A stretch of DNA of 64,000 nucleotides from Priestia megaterium NBRC 15308 = ATCC 14581 (GTDB lineage: Bacteria; Bacillota; Bacilli; Bacillales; Bacillaceae_H), in the NCBI RefSeq assembly GCF_000832985.1, contig NZ_CP009920.1:248001-312000 (forward strand). The letters run 5' to 3'. A program made the position numbers and the translations under genes. Positions 43,197 through 51,658 of the stretch are shown here, in pieces. Positions within the stretch are counted from its first letter, which is position 1. Each line of letters begins with the position of its first letter. The notes below the pieces were generated by a model that worked only from the letters and a program-made list of their open reading frames with translations, was not told the DNA's origin and made no database searches.

Positions 43197-43918
43197 TGTG
43201 ACACCAGCTCTACAAACGCATCTTCCAGATTTTTACCGGATGCTAACTGGTCTAGAGCGCCGGCCCATATTAGCTCTCCTTCTCTCATCACAACGATTTG
43301 ATCACATACTCGCTGTAATTCATCCAGCAAATGACTAGAAATCAAAATCGTTTTGTTATAGTCGCGTTTTAACGTAAAAAGCAGCTCGCGCAGTTCACGT
43401 ACGCCCATTGGATCTAAGCCGTTGGCTGGCTCATCTAGTATCAACAGGTCCGGGTCACCTAAGAGCGCTTGGGCAATTCCGAGCCTCTGCTTCATTCCAA
43501 GAGAATACGTTCGAACTTTATCGTTTTCTCTGCCGGTTAATCCCACGATATCAAGCACTTCTTTTACTCTTTGCTGCCTTTGTTGTTTTGTGTGAAATGA
43601 ATGCAGGCGAGCTAAATTTGTCAGGTTTTCTTTTCCTGTCATATAAGGAAAAAAGATGGGCGATTCTACAATTGCGCCAACGCTTTGCAACGCTTCTTTT
43701 CTTTGTGAAAAAATATGTTTGTCATTAATAAAAACTTCTCCTGCGGTTGGTTTAATTAACCCCGTCAATAAACGAATTAAGGTCGTTTTACCAGCTCCGT
43801 TTGGTCCTAACAGTCCACATATTTCCCCTTCATTAATTCGAAACGATACTTCTTTTACTAAGTGACGGCGTCTTACCTTTTTCGAAACGCTTTTTACATC
43901 TAAAATGATATTTTTCAT
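43193..43918 (-). CDS. ABC transporter ATP-binding protein
   Basis: A 241-residue nucleotide-binding subunit. Walker A GPNGAGKT (about residues 38-45), Q-loop near 'VGAIVESPIFFPYMTG', signature YSLGMKQRLGIA, Walker B LLILDEPANGLDP and switch His in LISSHLLDE. The E-P-A-N-G spelling and 'ESPIFFPYMTG' are typical of bacitracin/lantibiotic exporter ATPases (BcrA-like). First gene of a five-gene operon with two permeases, response regulator and kinase. AGGGGGGAT before the ATG. Confidence 0.92.
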   Translation of the reverse strand: MKNIILDVKSVSKKVRRRHLVKEVSFRINEGEICGLLGPNGAGKTTLIRLLTGLIKPTAGEVFINDKHIFSQRKEALQSVGAIVESPIFFPYMTGKENLTNLARLHSFHTKQQRQQRVKEVLDIVGLTGRENDKVRTYSLGMKQRLGIAQALLGDPDLLILDEPANGLDPMGVRELRELLFTLKRDYNKTILISSHLLDELQRVCDQIVVMREGELIWAGALDQLASGKNLEDAFVELVSQ

Positions 43919-43951
43919 CTTAAATCCCCCCTACACGTAGTATAGGAGGGA

Positions 43952-43979
43952 TTTATAAAGAATTTATAAAGTTTATAAA
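43952..43979 (-). promoter_or_regulatory. TTTATAAA repeats before the ABC operon
   Basis: TTTATAAA at 43952-43959, 43963-43970 and 43972-43979, spaced 11 and 9 bp. OmpR-type regulators bind repeats about one helical turn apart. The block lies 34-61 bases before the ATPase ATG and overlaps the stop of the gene at 43973. Confidence 0.4.
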
Positions 43980-44245
43980 AATTGTTGTACAGGTTTTTTA
44001 ACTACAATATAGGATACCACTGCAAATAAAAGCAAAAACATGGATAAAAACAAATAGCCCGCACCTTCAAAGCCTCTTACTTCTCCATAACCAATATAAA
44101 AAAGTACAGCCGCAGTAATAACGGTTAGAATTGAAGGAGCCATTCTAACGACTTTGTTCCATTTCATTTTTCTGAATAGCCAAGTTACAAGGATTACAAG
44201 TACACCTGGCACCAGTGCAATCAGTAAAGGACCGCCTATCATCAT
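43973..44245 (-). CDS. YesK-like small membrane protein
   Basis: A 90-residue protein with three helices; 'RKMKWNKVVRMAPSILTVIT', 'YIGYGEVRGFEGAGYLFLSM' and 'AVVSYIVVKK' fit YesK-family proteins of Bacillus (unknown function). AAAGGTTGAT before the ATG at 44245 (ATG at 44242 is also possible). It lies 54 bases upstream of the ABC operon on the same strand and might be its first gene. Confidence 0.7.
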   Translation of the reverse strand: MMIGGPLLIALVPGVLVILVTWLFRKMKWNKVVRMAPSILTVITAAVLFYIGYGEVRGFEGAGYLFLSMFLLLFAVVSYIVVKKPVQQFL

Positions 44246-44312
44246 CGTCTATCAACCTTTCAAGATATCTGTTATTGAGGAGCATGTATAGAGAAATATT
44301 TAAGTGCTGTGT

Positions 44313-45389
44313 TTAGTTTAGTTTTTTATTCCCTTTCCCGTAAATCACAACTGTGTAAGAATCACCTTTCACTTTATTCTTCATTTCTTTTGTTTCAAGA
44401 AATTCATCGATAATTCCTTTAAGTTTATCGGCAAATTTCTTATTATCTTCGGAAACGTTTAATGAAGTGTAGATAAATAATTGTGGTTCGGGATGAACAG
44501 AATAGCCTACCATCTTGACATGATATTTCTTTTTTCCTAATAAGTCTTCGCCTATATCCGTAACAATAGTTCCCCATCGATTATCTTGATCACGTTTCTT
44601 AAGATTTATTTTCTTTATTTTTATTAAAGCATTCTCTGCCTTATTTTCAGCCAGAACAGCATGAATGAGGGCTTTTATTTCTTCTACTCTCTTTTCTGTA
44701 TTAGGAATTTCCAGCTCTACTCTTGGCGGAGAATTAAAACTAACGTTAGCTATTAAAAAATCATAATGATGCTTCTCTAATTCTGTAGAAATATCAGTTT
44801 GAATCTTTTCAATTTTTTTCTCTTGTGCATTCGGTTCCGTATAGACATACGGCTCCATTCTTTCAATTTTAAACGTATAGGCATCATATTGCCTTTTGGA
44901 CAAAATGTTGGTTGCAATATCAGTTATGTCTCCTCGTACCTTATTAAAATACTTCTCCGACCCTTCTACTGATACAACTAATTCTTTTTTCCCTCCATAA
45001 TAGGTCTGCCCCACGCTAGCTGTTTTATATCCCTTTTTTTCAAGCTCTTGATATAATACATCGGCTATAGGCTTTTGCTTAAAAAGCTGTCCTACGTAAG
45101 GAATTTTAGCAGCCACTTGGGCCATTGCTGGAGAAACAAAAGCTGAACTAATGAATGCACCGCTCAAAAGAAAGAGGGTAACCCCACAATATACAATATT
45201 TCTTACCAGATGATTTTGTTTTATAGAAAATAAATTTCTTTTAGACTTTGGTGGTGAAGATTCTAATTGATCAATTGTTTCTAAAAGCCTTTGTTTATGT
45301 TTTTGCTTCCTTGTTGGTTTCCAAATCAACTCCTCGTTCAATTTTTCTAGCGAATTGTCATCTATATAAAAATTAAACGGTTTCTTCAT
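44313..45389 (-). CDS. DUF4030-type membrane protein, likely anti-sigma factor
   Basis: About 358 residues: cytoplasmic N-terminus (1-64) with 'KKPFNFYIDDNSLEKLNEEL', one helix at about 67-90 (IVYCGVTLFLLSGAFISSAF) and a large extracellular part with repeated strand-helix units ('DITDIATNILSKRQYDAYT', 'ISTELEKHHYDFLIANV'). It overlaps the end of the ECF sigma gene by 17 bases, the standard place for an anti-sigma factor. AAAGGATGG precedes the ATG at 45389; the ATG at 45401 is less well spaced. The extracellular part would be the sensor. Confidence 0.8.
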   Translation of the reverse strand: MKKPFNFYIDDNSLEKLNEELIWKPTRKQKHKQRLLETIDQLESSPPKSKRNLFSIKQNHLVRNIVYCGVTLFLLSGAFISSAFVSPAMAQVAAKIPYVGQLFKQKPIADVLYQELEKKGYKTASVGQTYYGGKKELVVSVEGSEKYFNKVRGDITDIATNILSKRQYDAYTFKIERMEPYVYTEPNAQEKKIEKIQTDISTELEKHHYDFLIANVSFNSPPRVELEIPNTEKRVEEIKALIHAVLAENKAENALIKIKKINLKKRDQDNRWGTIVTDIGEDLLGKKKYHVKMVGYSVHPEPQLFIYTSLNVSEDNKKFADKLKGIIDEFLETKEMKNKVKGDSYTVVIYGKGNKKLN

Positions 45390-45900
45390 ATACGTATCCA
45401 TCCTTTACTAACTGCTTTCTTAAAGCAGGAATTGCCCTGAACTGCGCTGATTTTACTTTACTTTCAGACCAGCCTAAAATAGTCGCTGTATCTTTAACCG
45501 AAAAACCTTGAACTTTGCGCAGTAAAATAACTTTACGATGTGAATCTTTGAGCTTTCCTAACGCTTGATACAGTTCTAGAGAACTTTCTTTAAGCTCAAT
45601 CATTTCTTGAGGTAAACGAGCATGATCCTTTTTCGAAAGAAGAAAGTCTTTTAAAAGACTAGTAGGCTTTTGTTTTCGAAAATAATCAATCGTTACATTA
45701 TGGGCAATACGAAATAACCACGTCTTTTCACTAGCGTTTTGCTGAAATAAATCATAGGAAAGATAAGCTTTTACAAATGTTTCATGGGTCAAATCTTCAG
45801 CTTGCTGATAATCTTTTACGAGCATCAAAATAAATTTTAATAAGGCGTTACTATGTTCGTCATACCAACGCTCAATCTCTTCTTTTTTCGTATTTTCCAA
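45373..45900 (-). CDS. ECF-type RNA polymerase sigma factor
   Basis: A 175-residue group 4 sigma factor. Region 2: LVKDYQQAEDLTHETFVKAY and 'KTWLFRIAHNVTIDYFRKQK'; region 4: 'LGKLKDSHRKVILLRKVQGFSVKDTATILGWSESKVKSAQ' with its helix-turn-helix. Closest in feel to the SigX/SigV/YlaC group. AAGGATGG is 8 bases before the TTG at 45898-45900; the in-frame ATG at 45912 is too close to it. An ECF-type promoter lies upstream, so it is probably autoregulated. Confidence 0.93.
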   Translation of the reverse strand: MENTKKEEIERWYDEHSNALLKFILMLVKDYQQAEDLTHETFVKAYLSYDLFQQNASEKTWLFRIAHNVTIDYFRKQKPTSLLKDFLLSKKDHARLPQEMIELKESSLELYQALGKLKDSHRKVILLRKVQGFSVKDTATILGWSESKVKSAQFRAIPALRKQLVKDGYVYEETV

Positions 45901-45934
45901 TGTTCTGACCATCCTTTTAACTAATATTCGTTAC

Positions 45935-45962
45935 TTAGACGTAATCTATAATAAAAAGTTGT
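45935..45962 (-). promoter_or_regulatory. ECF-type autoregulatory promoter
   Basis: On the minus strand ACAAC (45962-45958), 16 bases, CGTCTAA (45941-45935). The AAC-N16-CGT spacing is the consensus of ECF promoters in Bacillus, placed 35 bases before the sigma gene start. Confidence 0.7.
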
Positions 45963-45980
45963 GGTTTTTATTTACAAAAA

Positions 45981-46013
45981 TAAAAAAGCTCTCCTAATTA
46001 AGAAAGCTTTTAC
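45981..46013 (-). terminator. Intrinsic terminator
   Basis: Minus strand AAAAGCT-TTC / GA-GAGCTTTTTT; ends the gene at 46050. Confidence 0.7.
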
Positions 46014-46049
46014 TATCACAATCTATGAAATTTTTAGTTAACCAAAGGC

Positions 46050-46361
46050 TTAGGGCTCGGAAATCCCATTCGCAATTGCTAATAAAAACATTAAGCCGGA
46101 AAGCAACACAATAAAGATGCTGTTTGCGATAATGCTAAACCACACAACGCTCGGCTTCTTCGTTCGGACTCCTAAAACTAATGCCACAATAAAACCAAGG
46201 TCTATTGCAAAAAACAGCCACAGTGCAATAGTCATATCTCCGCTTCTGTTTGGAAAAATTGAATTTGATGGAAATATCCAATCTGCAAAAAACACTACAA
46301 ACGCAGCCACCAACAAAATAACCGTTAATAAAATTGGCTTATTTTCTTTTGAAACACCCAT
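46050..46361 (-). CDS. Small membrane protein, 103 aa
   Basis: Three helices: about 12-30 (ILLTVILLVAAFVVFFADW), 46-66 (IALWLFFAIDLGFIVALVL) and 75-98 (VWFSIIANSIFIVLLSGL). GGAGGAT is 9 bases before the ATG at 46359-46361; the frame runs 57 codons further without support. No family recognised. Confidence 0.65.
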   Translation of the reverse strand: MGVSKENKPILLTVILLVAAFVVFFADWIFPSNSIFPNRSGDMTIALWLFFAIDLGFIVALVLGVRTKKPSVVWFSIIANSIFIVLLSGLMFLLAIANGISEP

Positions 46362-46783
46362 TTCAAATATCCTCCTAACTAAAGAAAATAATACCATATA
46401 ATATTTAATTGAAATATACAAATTACAAAGTCTCAACATCAGAAAGAAAAAAAGGACATAGATTTTTATTAACGGGTTCTTTTCTGGGGGGTAAAACTTA
46501 ATTTCATAATGCATTCTAGTATGAATTGACACATGAATTCACGTTTTTTATTTGCTTGATATTACTTCTATATTTGCTATTCCCCCTTAAATTCAAGCAG
46601 AAATTCGCATAAAAATTCTCGAATATGGAAATAATTATTTGAATTTAACCGTGAATTATTTAGTGAGTTCTAAGGATATTATTTATTTCAAGTAGGGTCT
46701 GATATCTTTCATTATTGATTCACTTTATTAAACTGTTTGGAAGTTTTGTTGAACAAGTTGTAAATTTAACCTTCTAAAGTAAG
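46362..46783. other. Intergenic, possibly a gene remnant
   Basis: No convincing frame. Short plus-strand pieces such as KLFGSFVEQVVNLTF just before a terminator could be the end of a lost gene. Very A/T-rich. Confidence 0.3.
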
Positions 46784-46818
46784 AGCATTTCTTTGTGATG
46801 AGAAATGCTTTTTATTTT
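46784..46818 (+). terminator. Plus-strand terminator without an intact gene
   Basis: AGCATTTCT / AGAAATGCT then TTTTTATTTT; nothing intact lies upstream on +. Confidence 0.65.
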
Positions 46819-46943
46819 GCTTAAAATTAAAAGCATATTTCAATAATAACAATAATAGTATAACAAAAAACGATAATATTTTATTGTAAAACGATAAATC
46901 ATATGTTAAATTCTTATTATCATTAAATAAGTGAGGTGTTTTT

Positions 46944-47426
46944 ATGAATGTTAAACGAGGTTCTACCACTTTCTTAAAGGTAATAATTTTTCTGATTGGA
47001 ATTGCAGTGCTTGCCGCATGTATATTTTTGTTGCCTGAAGCAGCCAGAAGAGATGCTATAGAGCGTCCTGGTGATTATTCGCTATATCCACTTTTGGTAT
47101 GTACATATGGAATATGTATCACGTTTTCTGTGGCGTTGTATCAAATTTTTAAACTTTTAACCTATATCGAAAAGAATAATGCTTTCTCTGAGTTATCTCT
47201 TCAGTCTTTGAAGATAATAAAAAAATGCACTTTTACTGTCATTTTCTTTATTTTGTTAGCAATAGTTTATTTAAGGGTGCATGCTCAATTCACAGGTGAT
47301 GATGCAGCAGGTCCAATATCTCTAGGTCTAATGGGCATCTTGGCAACAAGTATCATCGCAGCCATTGTGGACGTGTTTCAAAAACCTATAAAGAATGTCA
47401 TGGATTCACAGCCAAAAAACAATTAA
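46944..47426 (+). CDS. DUF2975 membrane protein
   Basis: A 160-residue protein with four helices: FLKVIIFLIGIAVLAACIFL, PLLVCTYGICITFSVALYQI, FTVIFFILLAIVYLR and ISLGLMGILATSIIAAIVDV. 'FKLLTYIEKNNAFSELSLQSLKIIKK' between helices 2 and 3 is the DUF2975 signature. It resembles B. subtilis YoaS. AGTGAGGTG before the ATG. First gene of an operon with a paralogue and an XRE regulator. AACGATAA repeats 21 bp apart (46869, 46890) lie upstream. Confidence 0.85.
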   Translation: MNVKRGSTTFLKVIIFLIGIAVLAACIFLLPEAARRDAIERPGDYSLYPLLVCTYGICITFSVALYQIFKLLTYIEKNNAFSELSLQSLKIIKKCTFTVIFFILLAIVYLRVHAQFTGDDAAGPISLGLMGILATSIIAAIVDVFQKPIKNVMDSQPKNN

Positions 47427-47455
47427 CATTTAGAAATATAGGAGAGGTGTTTTTT

Positions 47456-47935
47456 ATGAAGATAGCAACCACATTATTTTTGAAGATAGCAGTTATTCTC
47501 ATTGGAATTCCGGTTCTCGCTTTGTGCATATTTCTGGTTCCTGAACTGGCAGATGCGGTAGCGGATTTCTTAGGTATTCATTCCATAGAATATATCATTT
47601 TCATCCTTTTATATGGAGGAACATTACCTTTTTACTTCGCCCTTTACCAAGCTTTTAAACTGTTAAGTTATATTGACAAGAACATTGCTTTCTCCGAATT
47701 GTCTGTTCGAATTTTAATGAGCATCAAATACTGCGCCATTTCCATCTGTAGTTTGCATGTTTTAGGTTTACCCGTCTATTATCTCGTGGCAGATAAAGAC
47801 GATGCCCCAGGTCTCATATTTGTTGGAATGGTCATTCCTTTTGCTTCGTTGGTTATCGCAGTTTTTGCTGCTGTTCTCCAAAGGCTTTTGCAAGAAGCGA
47901 TTAACATAAAATCAGAAAATGATTTAACGGTCTGA
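47456..47935 (+). CDS. DUF2975 membrane protein (tandem paralogue)
   Basis: A 159-residue paralogue of the preceding gene with the same four-helix plan: LFLKIAVILIGIPVLALCIF, then 'FKLLSYIDKNIAFSELSVRILMSIKY' corresponding to FKLLTYIEKNNAFSELSL in the first copy. The pair arose by tandem duplication. AGGAGAGG before the ATG at 47456; a GTG at 47447 is within the binding site. Possibly membrane partner or target of the XRE regulator. Confidence 0.85.
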   Translation: MKIATTLFLKIAVILIGIPVLALCIFLVPELADAVADFLGIHSIEYIIFILLYGGTLPFYFALYQAFKLLSYIDKNIAFSELSVRILMSIKYCAISICSLHVLGLPVYYLVADKDDAPGLIFVGMVIPFASLVIAVFAAVLQRLLQEAINIKSENDLTV

Positions 47936-47945
47936 GGTGGAGGAT

Positions 47946-48164
47946 ATGGCAATTATTATTAATATTGATGTGATGTTAGCAAAACGAAAAATGAGCGTAA
48001 CCGAGCTTTCAGAGAGGGTTGGAATTACTATGGCGAATCTTTCCATCCTGAAAAATGGGAAAGCAAAAGCGGTTCGTTTTTCAACATTAGAAGCAATATG
48101 TAAGACTTTGGATTGTCAGCCAGGCGATATTTTGGAGTACAAAAGCGACGAAGACAATCAATAA
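47946..48164 (+). CDS. XRE-family regulator, YozG/YvaO type
   Basis: A 72-residue single helix-turn-helix protein: MAIIINIDVMLAKRKMSVTE, ELSERVGITMANLSILKNGK and 'AVRFSTLEAICKTLDCQPGDILEY', the signature of short Cro-like regulators found next to DUF2975 genes (B. subtilis yoaS-yozG). It probably represses its own operon. GAGGTGG is 5 bases before the ATG at 47946; the GTG at 47937 overlaps the binding site. Confidence 0.9.
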   Translation: MAIIINIDVMLAKRKMSVTELSERVGITMANLSILKNGKAKAVRFSTLEAICKTLDCQPGDILEYKSDEDNQ

Positions 48165-48214
48165 TAAAAGACCATAAATTTCTTCAATCATGAGGATTAG
48201 GTATTGAAATTAAA

Positions 48215-48246
48215 ATGAAGGGGCAGCTTAATTGCTGTCCCTTCTC
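48215..48246 (+). terminator. Weak intrinsic terminator
   Basis: GAAGGG-CAGC / GCTG-CCCTTC hairpin; T-run poor. Confidence 0.5.
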
Positions 48247-48322
48247 TGCTTTTATTGATTTTTTTTAATTAGAGAACTCGATTGAGAATTATATTGATAT
48301 GGGTGACAATCTTAGACATAGC

Positions 48323-48742
48323 TCATTCCAAATATTCTTCCGCTAAATGTGGGTTTAAATAGCGAGCCATACCGGTTTTCATTTTACGAAACCCTGCTTT
48401 TTTATAAAACTCTTCATTTCCTGCTGTGGAAACAAGATGAACGCAGGAAATATCGTCAAGCTGAGCAAGCAGGTTCTCTATAATTTGCTGTCCAATTCCT
48501 TTGTTTTGATACTCCTTATCAATCACAACATCATAAATCGCAGCATTAAACACACCGTCGGAAAGAGCTCTGCCCAACCCTGTTATTTTATTTTCATCAT
48601 AAGCAATCGCTACTACGTTGCTTGCTTGAAATATTTTTTTGATTTTTTCTTCATCATGGTTCTTCCACCCGACAGAGCGGTAAATTTCTTTCATCCTCGA
48701 CCACTCAACGTTTTCTATAGAATGTGAAAAGGAAATTTTCAT
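48323..48742 (-). CDS. GNAT N-acetyltransferase
   Basis: A 139-residue acetyltransferase. 'ITGLGRALSDGVFNAAIYDVVI' and 'DKEYQNKGIGQQIIENLL' (acetyl-CoA loop Q-N-K-G-I-G) with 'EEFYKKAGF' near the end are GNAT motifs. AAAAGGAG 8 bases before the ATG at 48740-48742 fixes the start. Substrate unknown. Confidence 0.88.
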   Translation of the reverse strand: MKISFSHSIENVEWSRMKEIYRSVGWKNHDEEKIKKIFQASNVVAIAYDENKITGLGRALSDGVFNAAIYDVVIDKEYQNKGIGQQIIENLLAQLDDISCVHLVSTAGNEEFYKKAGFRKMKTGMARYLNPHLAEEYLE

Positions 48743-48931
48743 AGAATCTACTCCTTTTATTTTTATATAAACTATTTCTGTTTTCAAAAACAAAAGTCCT
48801 TGGTGATCATTCATTTATCTTTCAAATCATAACGAGTATTAAGGGTATAAAAACATATATTCAATATATAAATGTAGACAAAAATAAAAGTTCAAATCAT
48901 ATACGATTTGAACCTAAAATAAATACTCGAT

Positions 48932-49774
48932 TTATAGACTCCCTAAAAAATGAATAAATTTCTTAAGACTTTGTGAGCGCTGCTTCCCTTTCTTTACTAC
49001 AAAATCAATATGAACGTCTTCTGGAAGCTCTTGATATTGAATGCTTTTTATATCACCACGAGAATTTACTACGCTAGCCGGGACTACACTTATACCTAGT
49101 CCATCGCGGACGCCTTGTAAAATAGCTTCTAATGAATCAAACTCCATGATGCTGGCTTTATGTATATGATGTTCTTTTGAAAACGCTAATAGTCTGTTTC
49201 TATAGATGCAGTTCGCATCACTATTGATGAGCAGCGTTGGTTGGTCTTTTTCTTCTCTAGCTTCATATAGAGATGAGATAAGCACCATTTTTTCTGCATA
49301 GCGATAAACTCTTTCAAACTGAGCCTCGTTATAGGTACCGCTAAGAAAAAGTCCATCAATTTCCCCGTACGAAAGCATTTCCGGTAAGGCGTGTTTCCTA
49401 TCTGTTTTTATTTTAACCTCAATATCCCGATGTTCTTTCAAAAAAGACGAGAACAAAAAAGGAACTTTAGTAGCAGAAACTGTCTGAGACGCACCAATGA
49501 TTAAAGACTTTCTAAACTTATTCGGATTAACTTCTGCTTTAGCTTCCTCCATTAAACGTAAAATACGCTGGGCGTAGTCAAACAAAGCTTCCCCTTCGTT
49601 TGTTAACGTAACTCCTCGATTCGTGCGTATCAATAATTTGGTGTCTAATTCTTCCTCTAGATTTTTAATCCGCTGGCTGATATGCGGCTGCACGTATCCT
49701 AATACTTCCGCAGCTCTTGATAGTGACTTTGATTCTGCCACACATTTGAACATTCGTAAGTCTTGGCTTTCCAA
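48932..49774 (-). CDS. LysR-family regulator
   Basis: A 280-residue regulator with N-terminal helix-turn-helix (SLSRAAEVLGYVQPHISQRI KN region) and a periplasmic-binding-like effector domain starting 'SLIIGASQTVSATKVPF'. GGAGGAATTAAAA followed by TTG at 49772-49774 gives MESQDLRMFKCVAES, the canonical LysR beginning; the ATG at 49798 would add 8 atypical residues. It is divergent from an SDR gene 117 bases away, its likely target. Confidence 0.92.
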   Translation of the reverse strand: MESQDLRMFKCVAESKSLSRAAEVLGYVQPHISQRIKNLEEELDTKLLIRTNRGVTLTNEGEALFDYAQRILRLMEEAKAEVNPNKFRKSLIIGASQTVSATKVPFLFSSFLKEHRDIEVKIKTDRKHALPEMLSYGEIDGLFLSGTYNEAQFERVYRYAEKMVLISSLYEAREEKDQPTLLINSDANCIYRNRLLAFSKEHHIHKASIMEFDSLEAILQGVRDGLGISVVPASVVNSRGDIKSIQYQELPEDVHIDFVVKKGKQRSQSLKKFIHFLGSL

Positions 49775-49891
49775 TTTTAATTCCTCCGCTGATATCATTT
49801 TAAATGATACCTCTCTTAGTATTACCTATTATATCCTTTTTCTCTTCGAAGATATAATAAAAGATGTTAAGAGAAAGGAAGGTTTATAGAA

Positions 49892-50635
49892 ATGATCGAT
49901 TTTAAAAATAAAGTATTTATTATTACGGGCGGCGGCACTGGTGTAGGCAAAGCTACGGCTTTAAAGCTAGCTGACATGGGCGCAAAACTTGTGATAAACT
50001 ACAACAACTCAGAAAAAGAAGCTAAAAAAGTTGTGAAAGAAATCTCAGAAAAAGGAAGTATGGCTTTTGCTTTTCGAGCGAATGTAGCCAACGAGCACGA
50101 AGTGAATGAAATGATTCATCAAACGATTACACAATTCGAACGGTTAGATGGATTAGTGAATAATGCTAGTATTACAGCTCAAATCCCGATGAATGACTTA
50201 GAGTCTGCAACGGATGACGTATGGGACTCTTTATATGATGTAAACGTAAAAGGCATGTTTCACTGTGTAAAAGCAGCCGTTCCACATATGAAAAAGCAAA
50301 AGTCAGGAGCGATTGTTAATGTAGGAAGTGTCGCTGGTACAACTGGAATCGGCTCGTCTATTCCCTATGCAGCAACAAAAGCAGCAATTCATACGATGAC
50401 AAAATCGTTAGCGATTGCACTCGCACCCCATATTCGAGTAAACTGCATCTCTCCTGGTGCAGTCGACACAAGGTGGTGGGCTGGCAACGAAGATAAAATG
50501 TATCAGCTTGCAGGCAATCTACCTCTTCAGCGCATTTCTTCTCCTGAAGATATCGCAGATGCCATCTTGTTTCAGTTAAAGCAAGAGTCCGTGACGGGCC
50601 AAGTATTTACGATTGATAACGGGCAAACTCTTTAA
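49892..50635 (+). CDS. SDR family oxidoreductase, FabG-like
   Basis: A 247-residue classical short-chain dehydrogenase. TGGGTGVG cofactor loop, NNAS, catalytic Ser in VGSVAG, YAATKAA (Tyr and Lys) and SPGAVDT. N-terminal 'INYNNSEKEA' suggests NADP(H). Divergent from a LysR regulator, which probably controls it. AGAAAGGAAGG before the ATG. Substrate unknown; the text resembles 3-oxoacyl-reductase-type paralogues rather than the housekeeping FabG. Confidence 0.9.
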   Translation: MIDFKNKVFIITGGGTGVGKATALKLADMGAKLVINYNNSEKEAKKVVKEISEKGSMAFAFRANVANEHEVNEMIHQTITQFERLDGLVNNASITAQIPMNDLESATDDVWDSLYDVNVKGMFHCVKAAVPHMKKQKSGAIVNVGSVAGTTGIGSSIPYAATKAAIHTMTKSLAIALAPHIRVNCISPGAVDTRWWAGNEDKMYQLAGNLPLQRISSPEDIADAILFQLKQESVTGQVFTIDNGQTL

Positions 50636-50659
50636 GCATATGCGAATATTCCTAAAAAA

Positions 50660-50697
50660 CAAACCCCACTACTAGCAAGAAATAGTAGCGGGGTCCT
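50660..50697. terminator. Convergent terminator
   Basis: CCCC-A-CTACTA / TAGTAG-C-GGGG hairpin between the SDR and nucleotidyltransferase genes. Confidence 0.7.
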
Positions 50698-50716
50698 AAC
50701 AAGGCTACTGATTTTA

Positions 50717-51436
50717 TCATTCTTTCCCCAGTGAAAACCCTTCAAACAGCCGGCCTCCATGTGGTTCTAACACTTTATCCACCAGTTGAATTACTTTATC
50801 TTTATTCCCTGTTTTATAAAAGGTATCAAATGCCTCTACAAACTCTTTACTAAAGCGTTCATTATAGAGATTCAAAGACCTGACAATCCATTTAGAATCC
50901 CCGATCCAATGACCGTTTGTTCTTAACACAAATTCGTGGGTTATGTAAGCGAGCGTGTTGGCAATAAAAAGTGATTCACCTGTATCTAAAGAACCGATTA
51001 AATCATCTAAGGCATCGCTTATAAAATATCTTTTTAATCTAATCGTCTCTTCCGGCCATTTTTCCGGGCCTTTTTCTAGTAATTGTGCAGCTTCTTTTTT
51101 TATAGACTGCACCACTCCTTTATCCACTAAAATAATGCCCTCGGAAATCATTCTCGGCAGTGACGGTCTAGCCCTCTTACAGTCGCTTTTAAAAAAGGCT
51201 TGGTATGAAGTCAGATTATGAGCAAAAACTTCAATTGCCCATCCAAACTCAATGAGAGACTCTCTAAAAGAAGAAGTAAAATTATCATCAAAAATAACAA
51301 GATCAAGGTCGGACGTGTGTGTAGCTTCTCCTCTCACTACGCTTCCAGTGAGTAATGCGCCTTGACAGTTAGGGTAATGTTTAAAAATAAATTGTTTAGC
51401 TGCTTGCAGCGGTTCTAAGCTTTTTAGCTCTTTCAT
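50717..51436 (-). CDS. Nucleotidyltransferase-domain protein
   Basis: A 239-residue protein of the DNA polymerase beta-like nucleotidyltransferase fold: GSVVRGEATHTSDLDLVIF (GS-x-x-x-G-N-SDxD) with a third acid near 'IEVFAHN'. The C-terminal 100 residues are helical. Members include aminoglycoside adenylyltransferase-like and toxin-antitoxin MNT proteins; no HEPN partner is adjacent. GGAGG precedes two ATGs, 51439 and 51436; the second is better spaced. Confidence 0.85.
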   Translation of the reverse strand: MKELKSLEPLQAAKQFIFKHYPNCQGALLTGSVVRGEATHTSDLDLVIFDDNFTSSFRESLIEFGWAIEVFAHNLTSYQAFFKSDCKRARPSLPRMISEGIILVDKGVVQSIKKEAAQLLEKGPEKWPEETIRLKRYFISDALDDLIGSLDTGESLFIANTLAYITHEFVLRTNGHWIGDSKWIVRSLNLYNERFSKEFVEAFDTFYKTGNKDKVIQLVDKVLEPHGGRLFEGFSLGKE

Positions 51437-51588
51437 CATATTCCTCCAGAAAATGATATATATTGTTTTTCTGGTTAGAACGTGGAAATTCCTTTAACAA
51501 TCAGTTCTTAATTTAACCTTGCTGAACATGTCTACCATAGTTACTTTTAGTTACCATGATTTAAATGACTCTTTTATGCAACTCCCCC

Positions 51589-51619
51589 TTGCCTTAAAGT
51601 CGACTTTAACGTTTAAGCT
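51589..51619 (+). promoter_or_regulatory. AdhR-type MerR promoter, copy 1
   Basis: -35 TTGCCT (51589-51594), 19-base spacer, -10 TAAGCT (51614-51619). The palindrome TTAAAGTCGACTTTAA (51594-51609) fills the spacer. Identical in plan and nearly in sequence to the adhA promoter. Confidence 0.85.
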
Positions 51620-51658
51620 AGTTTTATAGTTTTTAAACTAAAAAAAAGGGGAAACACT

